Shown: positions 7,712-13,974, numbered from the stretch's first letter. The stretch: DNA of 14,142 nt from Candidatus Bathyarchaeota archaeon (GCA_016934355.1 JAFGTA010000164.1:1-14142), one strand, 5' to 3'. The notes: generated by a model not told the origin, from the sequence alone. A program made the numbers and translations.

Positions 7712-8619
7712 GCCTCTTTCAGCCCCTTGTACCTGTTCCTAATGGTGACCTCGGTGACTCCCGCCGCGTCTGCTATCATCTTCTGTGTGCGTTTCTCGTC
7801 GCAGAGCACGCACGCGATGTAGAGGGCGGCTGCCGCGAGCCCCATGGGGTCCTTCCCCGCCGTGGTCCTGAGCCTTGTGGCCTTCCGCAGTATCTCGACG
7901 GCCGTCTGCTGGGTCCTCTCGCCTACGCCTACCTTGGCGGCGATCTTGGGGACCCTTAGCTGGGCGTCGGGTTTTGGCATCTGTATTTCGAGCTCCCGGA
8001 GCATGAGCCTGTAACACCGGGCGATGTCCTTCTTGTCGATTGGGCTCTGCGAGGATATCTCGCGTAGGGTGCGCGGGGTCTGGGTGATCCTGCACGCCGC
8101 GTATAGGCTGGCGGCCGTGATGGCGCTTATGCTTCTGCCTCGTACGAGGCCCCTCTCAAGGGCTTTCCGGTAGATGACTGCGGCCTTCTCCTTTATGCTG
8201 GGGGGTATGTGGAGCTTGTCGCTGAGCCTGTCGAGCTCGGCCATGGCTTGGGCGAGGTTTCTGTCGACGCTGCTGTGGACGCGGCTCCTTATCTGCCATT
8301 TTCTGAGTCGGAGCATCTGGAGCTTTGTGTCTAGTGGTATCTTGCGTCCGAAGGCGTCTCGCCCCACTCTGCCTATCATGGTGGTGAGTCCCTTGTCGTG
8401 GACGGCGAAGCTGAGGGGTACTCCTACTCTGCTTCTGCTGTCTTTCTCGACTGGGGTGAAGGCTCTCCACTCTGGGCCTTCGTTGATTATGCTTTCTTTC
8501 ATGACTAGTCCGCAGGCTCCGCAGATCAATTCTCCGGAGTCGGGGTCGTGGACTATGTTTGTGCTTTTGCACTCGGGGCATACGTCCTCGCTGAGGAGCA
8601 TTTTGCCTTCCCTTCCCAT
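7693..8619 (-). CDS. tfb: Transcription initiation factor B (TFB)
   Basis: TFB binds the TBP-TATA complex and BRE and recruits archaeal RNA polymerase. The 308-residue product has an N-terminal zinc ribbon with Cys14, Cys17, Cys33 and Cys36 (CPEC and CGAC), the B-reader/linker region (EWRAFTPVEKDSRSRVGVP, about 50-68), a first cyclin repeat (about 113-205) and a second (about 208-303). A recognition helix near the C-terminus (GVTEVTIRNRYKGL) contacts BRE. The start is ATG at 8617-8619. ATG codon 7 is an alternative, since GGAAGG sits 4 nt before it whereas the first ATG lacks a ribosome site; both keep the zinc ribbon. The gene is single, facing away from tRNA-Gln. Confidence 0.97.
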   Translation of the reverse strand: MGREGKMLLSEDVCPECKSTNIVHDPDSGELICGACGLVMKESIINEGPEWRAFTPVEKDSRSRVGVPLSFAVHDKGLTTMIGRVGRDAFGRKIPLDTKLQMLRLRKWQIRSRVHSSVDRNLAQAMAELDRLSDKLHIPPSIKEKAAVIYRKALERGLVRGRSISAITAASLYAACRITQTPRTLREISSQSPIDKKDIARCYRLMLRELEIQMPKPDAQLRVPKIAAKVGVGERTQQTAVEILRKATRLRTTAGKDPMGLAAAALYIACVLCDEKRTQKMIADAAGVTEVTIRNRYKGLKEALDLEV

Positions 8620-8658
8620 TTTTCACACTCTTGGGGTGGTTCCCTTCCCAGAAGTATT

Positions 8659-8673
8659 CCTCATTAGATGAGG
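8659..8673. repeat. Inverted repeat in the tfb leader
   Basis: CCTCAT and ATGAGG form 6-bp perfect arms around TAG. It lies about 40-55 nt upstream of the tfb ATG, inside the leader predicted from the TATA element at 8719. It could form a small RNA hairpin or be a protein site. No further support is visible. Confidence 0.35.
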
Positions 8674-8718
8674 AGTTGACACCTGTTCACACGGGCAATT
8701 GCACCCGGAAGAAATGAG

Positions 8719-8734
8719 TATTTAAGCTTTTCGA
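8719..8734 (-). promoter_or_regulatory. BRE/TATA promoter of tfb
   Basis: On the minus strand CGAAAAGCTTAAATAC is a strong archaeal promoter: a purine-rich BRE followed by CTTAAATA. Start of transcription is expected about 25 bp downstream, near 8697, giving a leader of about 75-80 nt, unusually long beside the nearly leaderless genes elsewhere in the window. Confidence 0.65.
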
Positions 8735-8784
8735 TCAATTGTCTTATTTTGTTTTGGTTATGCTGGTGTGTGTGTTGGGTAGGG

Positions 8785-8791
8785 TTTATAT
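8785..8791 (+). promoter_or_regulatory. TATA element of tRNA-Gln
   Basis: TTTATAT lies about 30 bp before the first base of the mature tRNA, the usual spacing for an archaeal tRNA promoter with a very short 5' leader. Confidence 0.65.
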
Positions 8792-8818
8792 CTTGTTTAT
8801 CTGGTATGTGTTGTTGCT

Positions 8819-8894
8819 AGCCCGGTCGTCTAGCGGTCAAGGATCGGGGCCTCTGGAGCCTCTGACAAGAGTTCGAATCTCTTCCGGGCTACCA
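8819..8894 (+). tRNA. tRNA-Gln(CTG), CCA end encoded
   Basis: The sequence folds as a cloverleaf. The acceptor arms are AGCCCGG (8819-8825) and CCGGGCT (8884-8890), a 7-bp perfect stem with discriminator A at 8891 and genome-encoded CCA at 8892-8894. The D arm uses GTCT and GGAT. The anticodon stem GGGGC/GCCTC encloses loop CTCTGGA, which places CTG at positions 34-36 and so reads CAG codons. The T arm is AAGAG, TTCGAAT, CTCTT. The variable loop has 4 nt. There is no intron. The D arm resembles tRNA-Glu, but the anticodon is clearly CTG, not CTC. Confidence 0.95.
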
Positions 8895-8926
8895 TCCTCT
8901 TGGTAACAGTGGGCCGTAAGTTCACG

Positions 8927-8933
8927 TTTTTTT
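8927..8933 (+). terminator. T-tract after tRNA-Gln
   Basis: A run of seven T's begins 33 nt after the encoded CCA, and a second run of eight lies at 8948-8955 inside the end of the RHH gene. Such tracts end archaeal tRNA transcripts. No hairpin is needed or evident. Confidence 0.5.
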
Positions 8934-8943
8934 GTATTTAGTA

Positions 8944-9105
8944 TTACTTTTTTTTCGCTTTATCCGCTAAATAGCACCTCATCGCATCTTCAAGAGCTTC
9001 ACTTGCTTTACGTGTTGTGCCGTATTGAGGGTCGTCAAGGACGAAATGCATCCACTCATTCCAAAGCTCTTCGTCAATGTAGATCGATGTTTTCTTTTTA
9101 CCCAT
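8944..9105 (-). CDS. Small ribbon-helix-helix (CopG-like) DNA-binding protein
   Basis: This 53-residue frame (ATG at 9103-9105, TAA at 8944-8946) reads as an RHH regulator. KKTSIYIDEELW gives the beta-strand that inserts into the major groove and the start of helix 1. WNEWMHFVLDDPQYGTTRK continues helix 1 and the turn. ASEALEDAMRCYLADK forms helix 2, ending in a lysine tail. RHH proteins bind DNA as dimers on short inverted half-sites and usually regulate their own promoters. The divergent intergenic region with TACCG half-sites fits that role. There is no ribosome site, and a TATA-like TTTAAAAG about 30 bp upstream suggests a nearly leaderless mRNA. The target is inferred. It could also be the antitoxin-like half of a pair, but no toxin is recognisable beside it. 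Confidence 0.75.
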   Translation of the reverse strand: MGKKKTSIYIDEELWNEWMHFVLDDPQYGTTRKASEALEDAMRCYLADKAKKK

Positions 9106-9131
9106 TTCAGATAATTAATATACTTAACAAC

Positions 9132-9139
9132 TTTTAAAC
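9132..9139 (-). promoter_or_regulatory. TATA element of the RHH gene
   Basis: On the minus strand TTTAAAAG lies about 30 bp before the ATG at 9105, predicting transcription from near 9108-9112 and an mRNA with almost no leader. This agrees with the absence of a ribosome site. Confidence 0.5.
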
Positions 9140-9158
9140 ATCCCCTAATTATTCTTTA

Positions 9159-9203
9159 CGGTATATACCGCATAACTTAAATAATTGTACCGTATGCGGT
9201 ATA
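9159..9203. promoter_or_regulatory. Operator cluster: four TACCG half-sites in two inverted pairs
   Basis: A perfect 12-bp palindrome CGGTATATACCG lies at 9159-9170. A second inverted pair, TACCG-TATG-CGGTA, lies at 9188-9201. Their centres are 30 bp apart, about three helical turns, so both face the same side. In addition the 11-bp arms 9164-9174 and 9193-9203 are perfect inverted repeats of each other around an 18-nt AT-rich spacer that contains the TATA element of the plus-strand operon. The layout suits a dimeric repressor acting on both divergent promoters, and the neighbouring RHH protein is the obvious candidate. Confidence 0.65.
9174..9185 (+). promoter_or_regulatory. TATA element of the TIGR04076-membrane protein operon
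   Basis: AACTTAAATAATT lies in the spacer between the operator arms. Transcription would start about 25 bp downstream, near 9206-9210, which makes the GTG at 9215 a better start than the ATG at 9194. Confidence 0.5.
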
Positions 9204-9214
9204 ATCGATACCAA

Positions 9215-9535
9215 GTGAGCAGATCAAAGGTGAAGATAACGGTTCTCAAAAAGATCGACCCCTCAATCATATTCGATGGAGACATCCCCAAGATACATGG
9301 AACGGATAGAAAGTATGAGATATGCAAGGCTTTCGAGGAAGGTCAGGAGTTCACTGTCGAGATGAACGGCAATAGACCTGAAGGTTTCTGTGTTTGGGCT
9401 TGGAACGATCTCTTCAAAGACATTTCCATCCTCCATTTTGGTGGAAACTTTCCATGGGCGGAGGAAGGAAGTACAATAACTTGCTGTACAGACGGAGTCA
9501 GACCGGTCTCCTTCAAATTGGAGAGAATAAAATAA
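9215..9535 (+). CDS. TIGR04076-type small protein of unknown function
   Basis: The product (106 residues from GTG 9215) matches my knowledge of the TIGR04076 family of short bacterial and archaeal proteins. Visible features are the N-terminal KVKITVLKKI, EICKAFEEGQEF (compare the family CP-F--GQ-F), PEGFCVWAWNDLFKDI, the glycine-rich LHFGGNFPW, and the C-terminal ITCCTDGVRPVSFKLERI. The conserved cysteines (the ICKAF, GFC and CC positions) could bind metal or do redox work, but no function is established. The frame is open from TTG 9185. I prefer GTG 9215 because the likely transcription start lies after ATG 9194; GTG 9230 is also possible and matches the family start best. The gene is two bases from the next, so the pair is surely one operon. 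Confidence 0.8.
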   Translation: MSRSKVKITVLKKIDPSIIFDGDIPKIHGTDRKYEICKAFEEGQEFTVEMNGNRPEGFCVWAWNDLFKDISILHFGGNFPWAEEGSTITCCTDGVRPVSFKLERIK

Positions 9536-9537
9536 AA

Positions 9538-10212
9538 ATGAATAAACGTCAAACAACATGTTCATTCAAAATTGGAGATTTATCTAGTACAAGGTTAGTT
9601 GTGGCTGCGTTCGGTATCCTTTGTGGATTAACTGGGATAATCGCCGGATTCTTTGAGTTTGTTCAAGGTAGTCACACGCCAGATGGTCTAGTTATCAGTA
9701 CAATTGGATCAGGTTATACCATGTACGAGGATTTCACCTATTACGCAATCACTATAATTCCAAGCTTCAGAGTCACAGGCATATTATCCGTCACCATAAG
9801 CAGCATCGTCATTATATGGTCTGTGAAGTACATTCAAAGAAAGTATGGCGCACTGTTTTTTCTGGTTCTATCAGTTTTCCAGATGTTGGTTAGCGGTGGA
9901 TGGGTGATTGATCTTGCGATCATTACCAGTGTCTTGGCTTCAAGAATAGGAAAACCGATGAACTGGTGGCTGAGATATCTTCCTTCGAAGATTAGAATCT
10001 GGGTTGTAAGGCTTTTCCCTGTTTCACTTCTAGCCTATACTTCGATTTCCCTGAGTATGCTCTTATTAACAATCTTTGGCGTTAATGATGTTGGTCTGAT
10101 TCAACTCCTTGAGCCATTGGCGGTAGCAATGTTTATACCAATTTTTTTGATGATACTAGGTGGTTTTGCTTGTGACATACATAACGCTACTTGGAGACAT
10201 GAAATAAAGTGA
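9538..10212 (+). CDS. Uncharacterised multi-pass membrane protein
   Basis: A 224-residue protein with about five hydrophobic helices (near 19-43, 78-98, 103-135, 157-180 and 190-210). A loop at about 44-75 (QGSHTPDGL, SGYTMYEDFTYY) carries acidic and aromatic residues, and a basic stretch (RIGKPMNWWLRYLPSKIRIW) lies between helices 3 and 4. I do not recognise the family. The start ATG at 9538 lies two bases after the stop of the TIGR04076 gene, with GGAGAG about 12 nt upstream inside that gene. The frame is open further back to 9394, but that part overlaps the conserved end of the upstream gene. Membrane location is safe; transport, sensing or an enzyme role cannot be told apart. Confidence 0.75.
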   Translation: MNKRQTTCSFKIGDLSSTRLVVAAFGILCGLTGIIAGFFEFVQGSHTPDGLVISTIGSGYTMYEDFTYYAITIIPSFRVTGILSVTISSIVIIWSVKYIQRKYGALFFLVLSVFQMLVSGGWVIDLAIITSVLASRIGKPMNWWLRYLPSKIRIWVVRLFPVSLLAYTSISLSMLLLTIFGVNDVGLIQLLEPLAVAMFIPIFLMILGGFACDIHNATWRHEIK

Positions 10213-10247
10213 AAAGTAGGATTATTTTACGTCCAGTCTCGTTGGGT

Positions 10248-10967
10248 TCAGTTATCATCGAGAAAAGGGGCGATGTCGGGAGATGAAAGACCACGGTTAT
10301 CAGATAGTTCAGATAATATGTCCTTCAAATTCAACAGATTAGTTATTATTTTATCGGCTCCTGCTTGTCTCAGATTTTCTTCTGTTGTAGTGCTTGTTAA
10401 TGCTACCACATAACAGCCAGCAGTTTTACCAGCCTTAACCCCCGACACACTATCTTCGACATAAACCATGTGAGTAGGCTCAACACCCAGTTTCTCACAT
10501 GCAACAAAAATGATGTCAGGATTCGGCTTTCCTTCACTAACCAAATCCCTTGTCACAATACACGAAAAATACTTTGTCAAATCGAAATGTCTAGACTTAA
10601 AATTCCTAACTATCCCATCAACAACATCTCGATATGTATTAGTAATAATTGCACTTTTACTGGTCTGTAACGAAACGAAATCTAGAACCTCAATTACGTT
10701 ATCAACTATTTTAACATAGTCGAGAGAAGCTAGGAAATTGTTGATAAATCGTTTACGTGCCAGTTCTAGTTCAGGTTCTGTCAACTGGATGTGGGAGGAT
10801 ATTACTTTCTCCATGTCAACTCCAATGTGGTTTTCGAAAAAGAAAACCTTTGAAACACCTTCACTTTTTCCGAGTTGTTTTAATGTAAAATCTAATGCTT
10901 GACACCAAGCATCGTTGGTTTCAATTTACGTTCCATCAAGATCAAATGAAATGGCGTCAATCTTCAT
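10248..10967 (-). pseudogene. HAD-superfamily phosphatase interrupted by a nonsense codon
   Basis: The 240-codon frame from ATG 10965-10967 reads MKIDAISFDLDGT, then TAA at 10926-10928 (codon 14), then continues in the same frame without another stop to 10248. DLDGT is HAD motif I with nucleophile Asp9 and Asp11. Later motifs are intact: the motif II threonine in AIITNT, the motif III lysine in EGKPNPDI, and motif IV VYVEDSVSGVKAGK. The family is a beta-phosphoglucomutase/phosphoglycolate-phosphatase-like HAD with a helical cap. Internal ATG 10814 could give a 188-residue product, but it would lack the nucleophile and most of the cap. At this position a leucine (TTA or CTA) or valine codon is common, so one base change would explain the stop. 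A sequencing error is the main alternative. Confidence 0.8.
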
Positions 10968-11036
10968 AGAAAAACAGTACACGAGGCTAGAATAAAATCA
11001 TCGACTAAATTCTTGTTTTGATTTTGTTTCAGACGA

Positions 11037-11048
11037 AAATATTATATC
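11037..11048 (+). promoter_or_regulatory. TATA element of the cupin gene
   Basis: AAATATTATATC lies 30-40 bp before the cupin start codons, placing transcription initiation near 11065-11072. The region is shared with the divergent HAD gene, whose own AT-rich promoter stretch lies near 10988-10998. Confidence 0.55.
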
Positions 11049-11080
11049 TGGATATAGTCTGCTCGAACATGAGGGATTTT

Positions 11081-11467
11081 ATGGGTGAACTGAAGAGAGC
11101 CATCAGGTTAGACGAGGTTCCATGGCGAAGAAACGACGACCCAAGGGGCTGGTTAAACTACAAACGATTGATCTGGAAAGAAACGGGGTCCAATGACCTC
11201 TGCATAGGGCTAGGAAGGCTCGACCCGGGTAAAGTACTGGACCTGCACCACCACCAGGAGGACGCCGAGTTCTACTATGTACTCGAAGGTAACGCGAAGG
11301 TAACAATCGATGAAGAGTTGATAGATGCGACCCCGGGTACAGCCATCTATATTCCTGTTGCAGCTAAGCACAAGATCGTGAACGATAGTGATGAGAAATT
11401 CGTCTTCCTGTATGGGTTGAACGCCGAGACAAGAAGATACGTATACGATGTACCGCTAAAGGAGTAA
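11081..11467 (+). CDS. Small single-domain cupin protein
   Basis: A 128-residue cupin. Motif 1, G-x5-H-x-H-x4-E-x6-G, spans 50-70 with metal ligands His56, His58 and Glu63 (LHHHQEDAEFYYVLEG). Motif 2 spans 86-101 (GTAIYIPVAAKHKIVN) with the fourth ligand His97. All four metal ligands are present, so an active or ligand-binding metal site is likely. Substrate and reaction cannot be deduced; relatives include sugar-nucleotide, oxalate and sensor cupins. I chose ATG 11081 for its GAGGG site 5 nt upstream; ATG 11069 would add four residues. No operon partner is evident: the divergent HAD gene is broken and the next gene is 400 bp away. Base composition is richer in GC than the flanks. Confidence 0.85.
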   Translation: MGELKRAIRLDEVPWRRNDDPRGWLNYKRLIWKETGSNDLCIGLGRLDPGKVLDLHHHQEDAEFYYVLEGNAKVTIDEELIDATPGTAIYIPVAAKHKIVNDSDEKFVFLYGLNAETRRYVYDVPLKE

Positions 11468-11864
11468 CCCTGATCTCAAATTTCTTATTAATTTTCCTAG
11501 AGAAAAATAATGATTAGAATTATAGAACAATTTTCAGTTTTTTTCGTCTAGCCTCGAACAAGTTCTGGACTACCAATCTTCTAGGAGTAACATGTAGTTT
11601 GTTCTCGGTTACTTGGAATCTTCGGGAAATATTTTTGTATACTTGGATTATAACTTCTATCCTCTTAATGGGTGAAGCTTTGAGTCCCCTGATTTTTTTT
11701 ATTCCAAGGTGTCGGCCCATGAATTTCCTTAGCTACTTCCATGACTTGCGCCTACTCACTGATATTATGTAGTTGCACTATTCACGGGTAGATTATTATA
11801 AATGGACTATCAAGCACATATGTAAGGGTTAAATTTATTTTATAATATATGTGTGTATACCGGT
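11468..11864. other. AT-rich intergenic region, possibly holding a decayed gene
   Basis: About 400 bp separate the cupin and the luciferase-like gene. A 66-codon minus-strand frame (11520-11720) begins MGRHLGIKKIRGLKASPIKR and is very lysine/arginine-rich. An overlapping minus-strand frame contains VAKEIHGPTPWNKKNQG. Neither matches a family I know, and neither has a ribosome site or promoter. They may be remnants of one frameshifted gene, or chance. The right end (from 11831) holds the promoter of the next gene. Confidence 0.3.
11831..11850 (+). promoter_or_regulatory. AT-rich TATA region of the luciferase-like gene
   Basis: An uninterrupted 20-bp AT run containing TTTATTTTATAATATAT ends 15 bp before the ATG at 11865. 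The TATA centre is about 25 bp from that ATG, so the mRNA is probably leaderless, consistent with the lack of a ribosome site. Confidence 0.55.
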
Positions 11865-12716
11865 ATGAGAATTGGTTTAATTTTAACTCAAGATGGAATG
11901 TCATATCAGGAAATTCGAAATTTGGCACTGGAAGCCGAGAAATGTGAATGTGATTCATTCTGGATTCTGGATCATGTTCATGCTTCCCCAAGACCAGATG
12001 AGCAGCAGATGCTGGAATGCTGGAGTCTTCTCTCAGCTCTTGCTGTCGAGACTAACCGGATAAGACTGGGAGCACTCGTAATGAACATCAATAACAGGAA
12101 CCCAGCTTTAACGGCTAAGATGGCTGCCACACTCGACCAGATCAGTGATGGTCGGCTTGAATTTGGGATAGGAGCAGGCGGAACAAACAGGGCTGAACGT
12201 CAGAAAAGTCTGGGATACGAGTACGAGTTTGACGCCTACAACCTACCTTTCCCCAAGAGACCAAGCGTACGCATTAGGAAGCTGGATGAGAGTCTGGAGA
12301 TCATGAAGAGGATGTGGACTCAGGACACTGCGACCTTCAAGGGTAAGTACTGCTCTATACAAAACGCCATATGCCTCCCGAAGCCAGTGCAGAAACCATA
12401 TCCACCAATCTGGATTGGAGGAAAGGGGGGATCCAAGATCATCAAGGTGATCGCCAAGCACGCGGACGGTTGGAACATGGCAGCAACATCCACGGTCGAG
12501 GAATACATGGAAAAGTATGAGATACTTGAGAAGGCATGTACAGATCTGGGTAGAAGAGTTGAGGATATTGAGACTTCGGTATTAATCAGAGGCTCCATTG
12601 CTGAGTGTAACGAAAAACTCAGGCGTTTCGAAGAGGAAAGACTGGATCTCGCTATTCTCATGCCTCCTCGTGGCGAAGAAGCCGAGTATCTACATCAACT
12701 TGAAGCTACCAGTTAG
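11865..12716 (+). CDS. Luciferase-like flavin/F420-dependent oxidoreductase
   Basis: A 283-residue member of the bacterial luciferase-like (LLM) TIM-barrel family. In archaea these usually use coenzyme F420, as Mer does. Seen in order are the N-terminal strand MRIGLILTQDG, FWILDHVHASP (32-42, cofactor-facing), RIRLGALVMNINNRNPALTA (65-84), the family signature LDQISDGRLEFGIGAG (90-105), PYPPIWIGGKGGSKIIKVIAKHADGWNMA, and a helical C-terminal part. The protein is slightly short at the C-terminus for the family but has no obvious break. I chose ATG 11865 because the TATA spacing predicts a leaderless message; GTG 11853 is the alternative. F420 rather than FMN is inferred from lineage. The substrate is unknown. 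Confidence 0.88.
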   Translation: MRIGLILTQDGMSYQEIRNLALEAEKCECDSFWILDHVHASPRPDEQQMLECWSLLSALAVETNRIRLGALVMNINNRNPALTAKMAATLDQISDGRLEFGIGAGGTNRAERQKSLGYEYEFDAYNLPFPKRPSVRIRKLDESLEIMKRMWTQDTATFKGKYCSIQNAICLPKPVQKPYPPIWIGGKGGSKIIKVIAKHADGWNMAATSTVEEYMEKYEILEKACTDLGRRVEDIETSVLIRGSIAECNEKLRRFEEERLDLAILMPPRGEEAEYLHQLEATS

Positions 12717-13008
12717 TTGTATATAGGATAAAATTGAGATATGAGAGATACGGCTTTGTAAGCGTGTGGAACTGAACGCGCAAACCTCATCATATTATTT
12801 TCTGACCTTTGTATAGAGAAACGGTTTATTCTACGTATACGCTGTAGAATCATTCTCGTCTTGATATTCACAATATAAAGTGAAATCTGATACTTACCAG
12901 TATCGTATAATAATAGAAAAATGTAGTCAAACAGAGGAAAAAGCTCAAAACGTCAGCGCATTGTGCATCTCATAACCGTTAAATGGATTCCACACCAACC
13001 AGTAAACC
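12717..13008. other. AT-rich intergenic region with two small inverted repeats
   Basis: No credible gene is seen. ATTCTAC (12828-12834) and GTAGAAT (12844-12850) form 7-bp arms with a 9-nt spacer. GATACT (12889-12894) and AGTATC (12899-12904) form a 6-bp hairpin with a 4-nt loop. A TATA-like GTTAAATGG at 12979-12987 sits about 25 bp before the SDR start, again suggesting a nearly leaderless mRNA. The repeats could be operators of the SDR gene or end signals of the upstream gene. Confidence 0.45.
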
Positions 13009-13785
13009 ATGAAACTTGAAGGTAAAATCGCCCTAGTAACTGGAGCGTCGAGGGGAATCGGGAAAGCCATCGCGTTAACATATGCGCGGGAAGGAGCCAG
13101 CGTGGCGGTAAACTACATCAACAACGCGGCTGAGGCGGAGCAGGTAGTAGACGAGATCAAATCGAAGGGAGGCAAGGCGTTCGCTGTAAAGGCTGATGTC
13201 TCCAAGACACCGGAAGTTGAGAAGATGATCGCCGAAGTCATCAAAGCCTATGGCAGGCTCGATATACTGGTCAACAACGCGGGTATACTGATACCCACCA
13301 ACCTAATAGAAACAACAGACGAGGAATGGGGCAGGGTCATGGATGTTAACCTCAAGGGGCCTTTCATCTGTTCCCGCAAGGCAGCCAAGACAATGATGAA
13401 GCAGAAGTATGGTAAGATCATAACCACCTCAAGCATATCGGGGCTAGGCTGTGCTCCTACAGGAGAAGGCGCATATGGGTGCACAAAGGCGGGGCTCATC
13501 ATGCTCACATCTGTACTGGCGCAGGAACTGGGGCCCCACGGCGTAAACGTCAATGCCATTGCTCCTGGTTGGGTAAGAACAGACATGACCAAAGGAAAGA
13601 GTGGAGCAGCGGCGGCTGAAGAGGTCAACAAGAGAAAGGCAGGCCTTGCAGCTATGCGGAGGATCGGTGACCCACAGGATATTGCTAATCTCGCGTTGTT
13701 TCTGGCTTCTGATGAGTCTAGTTTCATTACGGGTCAGGTTATCGTGGCTGATGGCGGTCGGTCAGACTTCGTCAGCCACTCCTAG
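13009..13785 (+). CDS. Short-chain dehydrogenase/reductase (FabG-like)
   Basis: A classical SDR of 258 residues that reduces a carbonyl or oxidises an alcohol with NAD(P). Motifs are the cofactor glycine-rich TGASRGIG (11-18), ADVS (62-65), NNAG (89-92), Asn114 in MDVNLKG, the catalytic Ser142 in TTSSISG, and Tyr156/Lys160 in YGCTK, followed by NAIAPGWVRTDM and the C-terminal FITGQVIVADGG (239-250). The sequence is closest in pattern to 3-oxoacyl-ACP reductase. Archaea usually lack ACP-based fatty acid synthesis, so an acyl-CoA, sugar or alcohol substrate is as likely. The start ATG at 13009 gives the standard MKLEGKIALVTG N-terminus. It is GC-richer than the flanks and stands alone. A short T-run follows the stop (13789-13793). 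Confidence 0.92.
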   Translation: MKLEGKIALVTGASRGIGKAIALTYAREGASVAVNYINNAAEAEQVVDEIKSKGGKAFAVKADVSKTPEVEKMIAEVIKAYGRLDILVNNAGILIPTNLIETTDEEWGRVMDVNLKGPFICSRKAAKTMMKQKYGKIITTSSISGLGCAPTGEGAYGCTKAGLIMLTSVLAQELGPHGVNVNAIAPGWVRTDMTKGKSGAAAAEEVNKRKAGLAAMRRIGDPQDIANLALFLASDESSFITGQVIVADGGRSDFVSHS

Positions 13786-13935
13786 CCCTTTTTCCGATTC
13801 GTTTATATTTGAGCCTCCAAGTGAACGAATTTGAAGCTCAGAGATGAGCAGAAAAACATGGGTTAATCCCTTAACCTCATGAACAATATTTTCCACATTT
13901 TCTACCGCATAATCGCTATAGGCACACTGGATCAC
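13762..13935 (-). CDS. Possible 57-residue protein, convergent with the SDR gene
   Basis: A minus-strand frame from GTG (13933-13935) to TGA (13762-13764) fills most of the gap after the SDR gene and overlaps its end by 24 bp. The product contains CAYSDYAVENVENIVHEVK, then GLTHVFLLISELQIRSLGG and a polar tail. Alternating helix and strand, few rare residues, and a TATA box (TTTATAAAA at 13951-13960, minus strand) about 20 bp upstream support expression as a leaderless message. The helix-turn-strand pattern vaguely recalls the ligand-binding (RAM) part of Lrp/AsnC proteins, but it is too short for a full domain, so that is speculation. A decayed larger gene or chance remain possible. Confidence 0.4.
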   Translation of the reverse strand: MIQCAYSDYAVENVENIVHEVKGLTHVFLLISELQIRSLGGSNINESEKGLGVADEV

Positions 13936-13974
13936 GTCAGATATTCTCTATTTTATAAAGTCTTAGAAACATAG

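Noticed and set aside
8819..8894. Direct repeat of the tRNA-Gln 3' end as attR of an integrated element
   Set aside because: I looked for TTCGAATCTCTTCCGGG-like copies downstream in the window and saw none; no integrase gene is present either.
8944..9105. RHH gene as the antitoxin of a toxin-antitoxin pair
   Set aside because: No toxin-like frame adjoins it on the same strand. The divergent neighbours resemble neither RelE/ParE nor PIN proteins.
10248..10814. The 188-codon frame as an intact small HAD protein
   Set aside because: It lacks motif I and the nucleophile, which are found in the same frame just upstream behind a single stop. Truncation of a longer gene explains it better.
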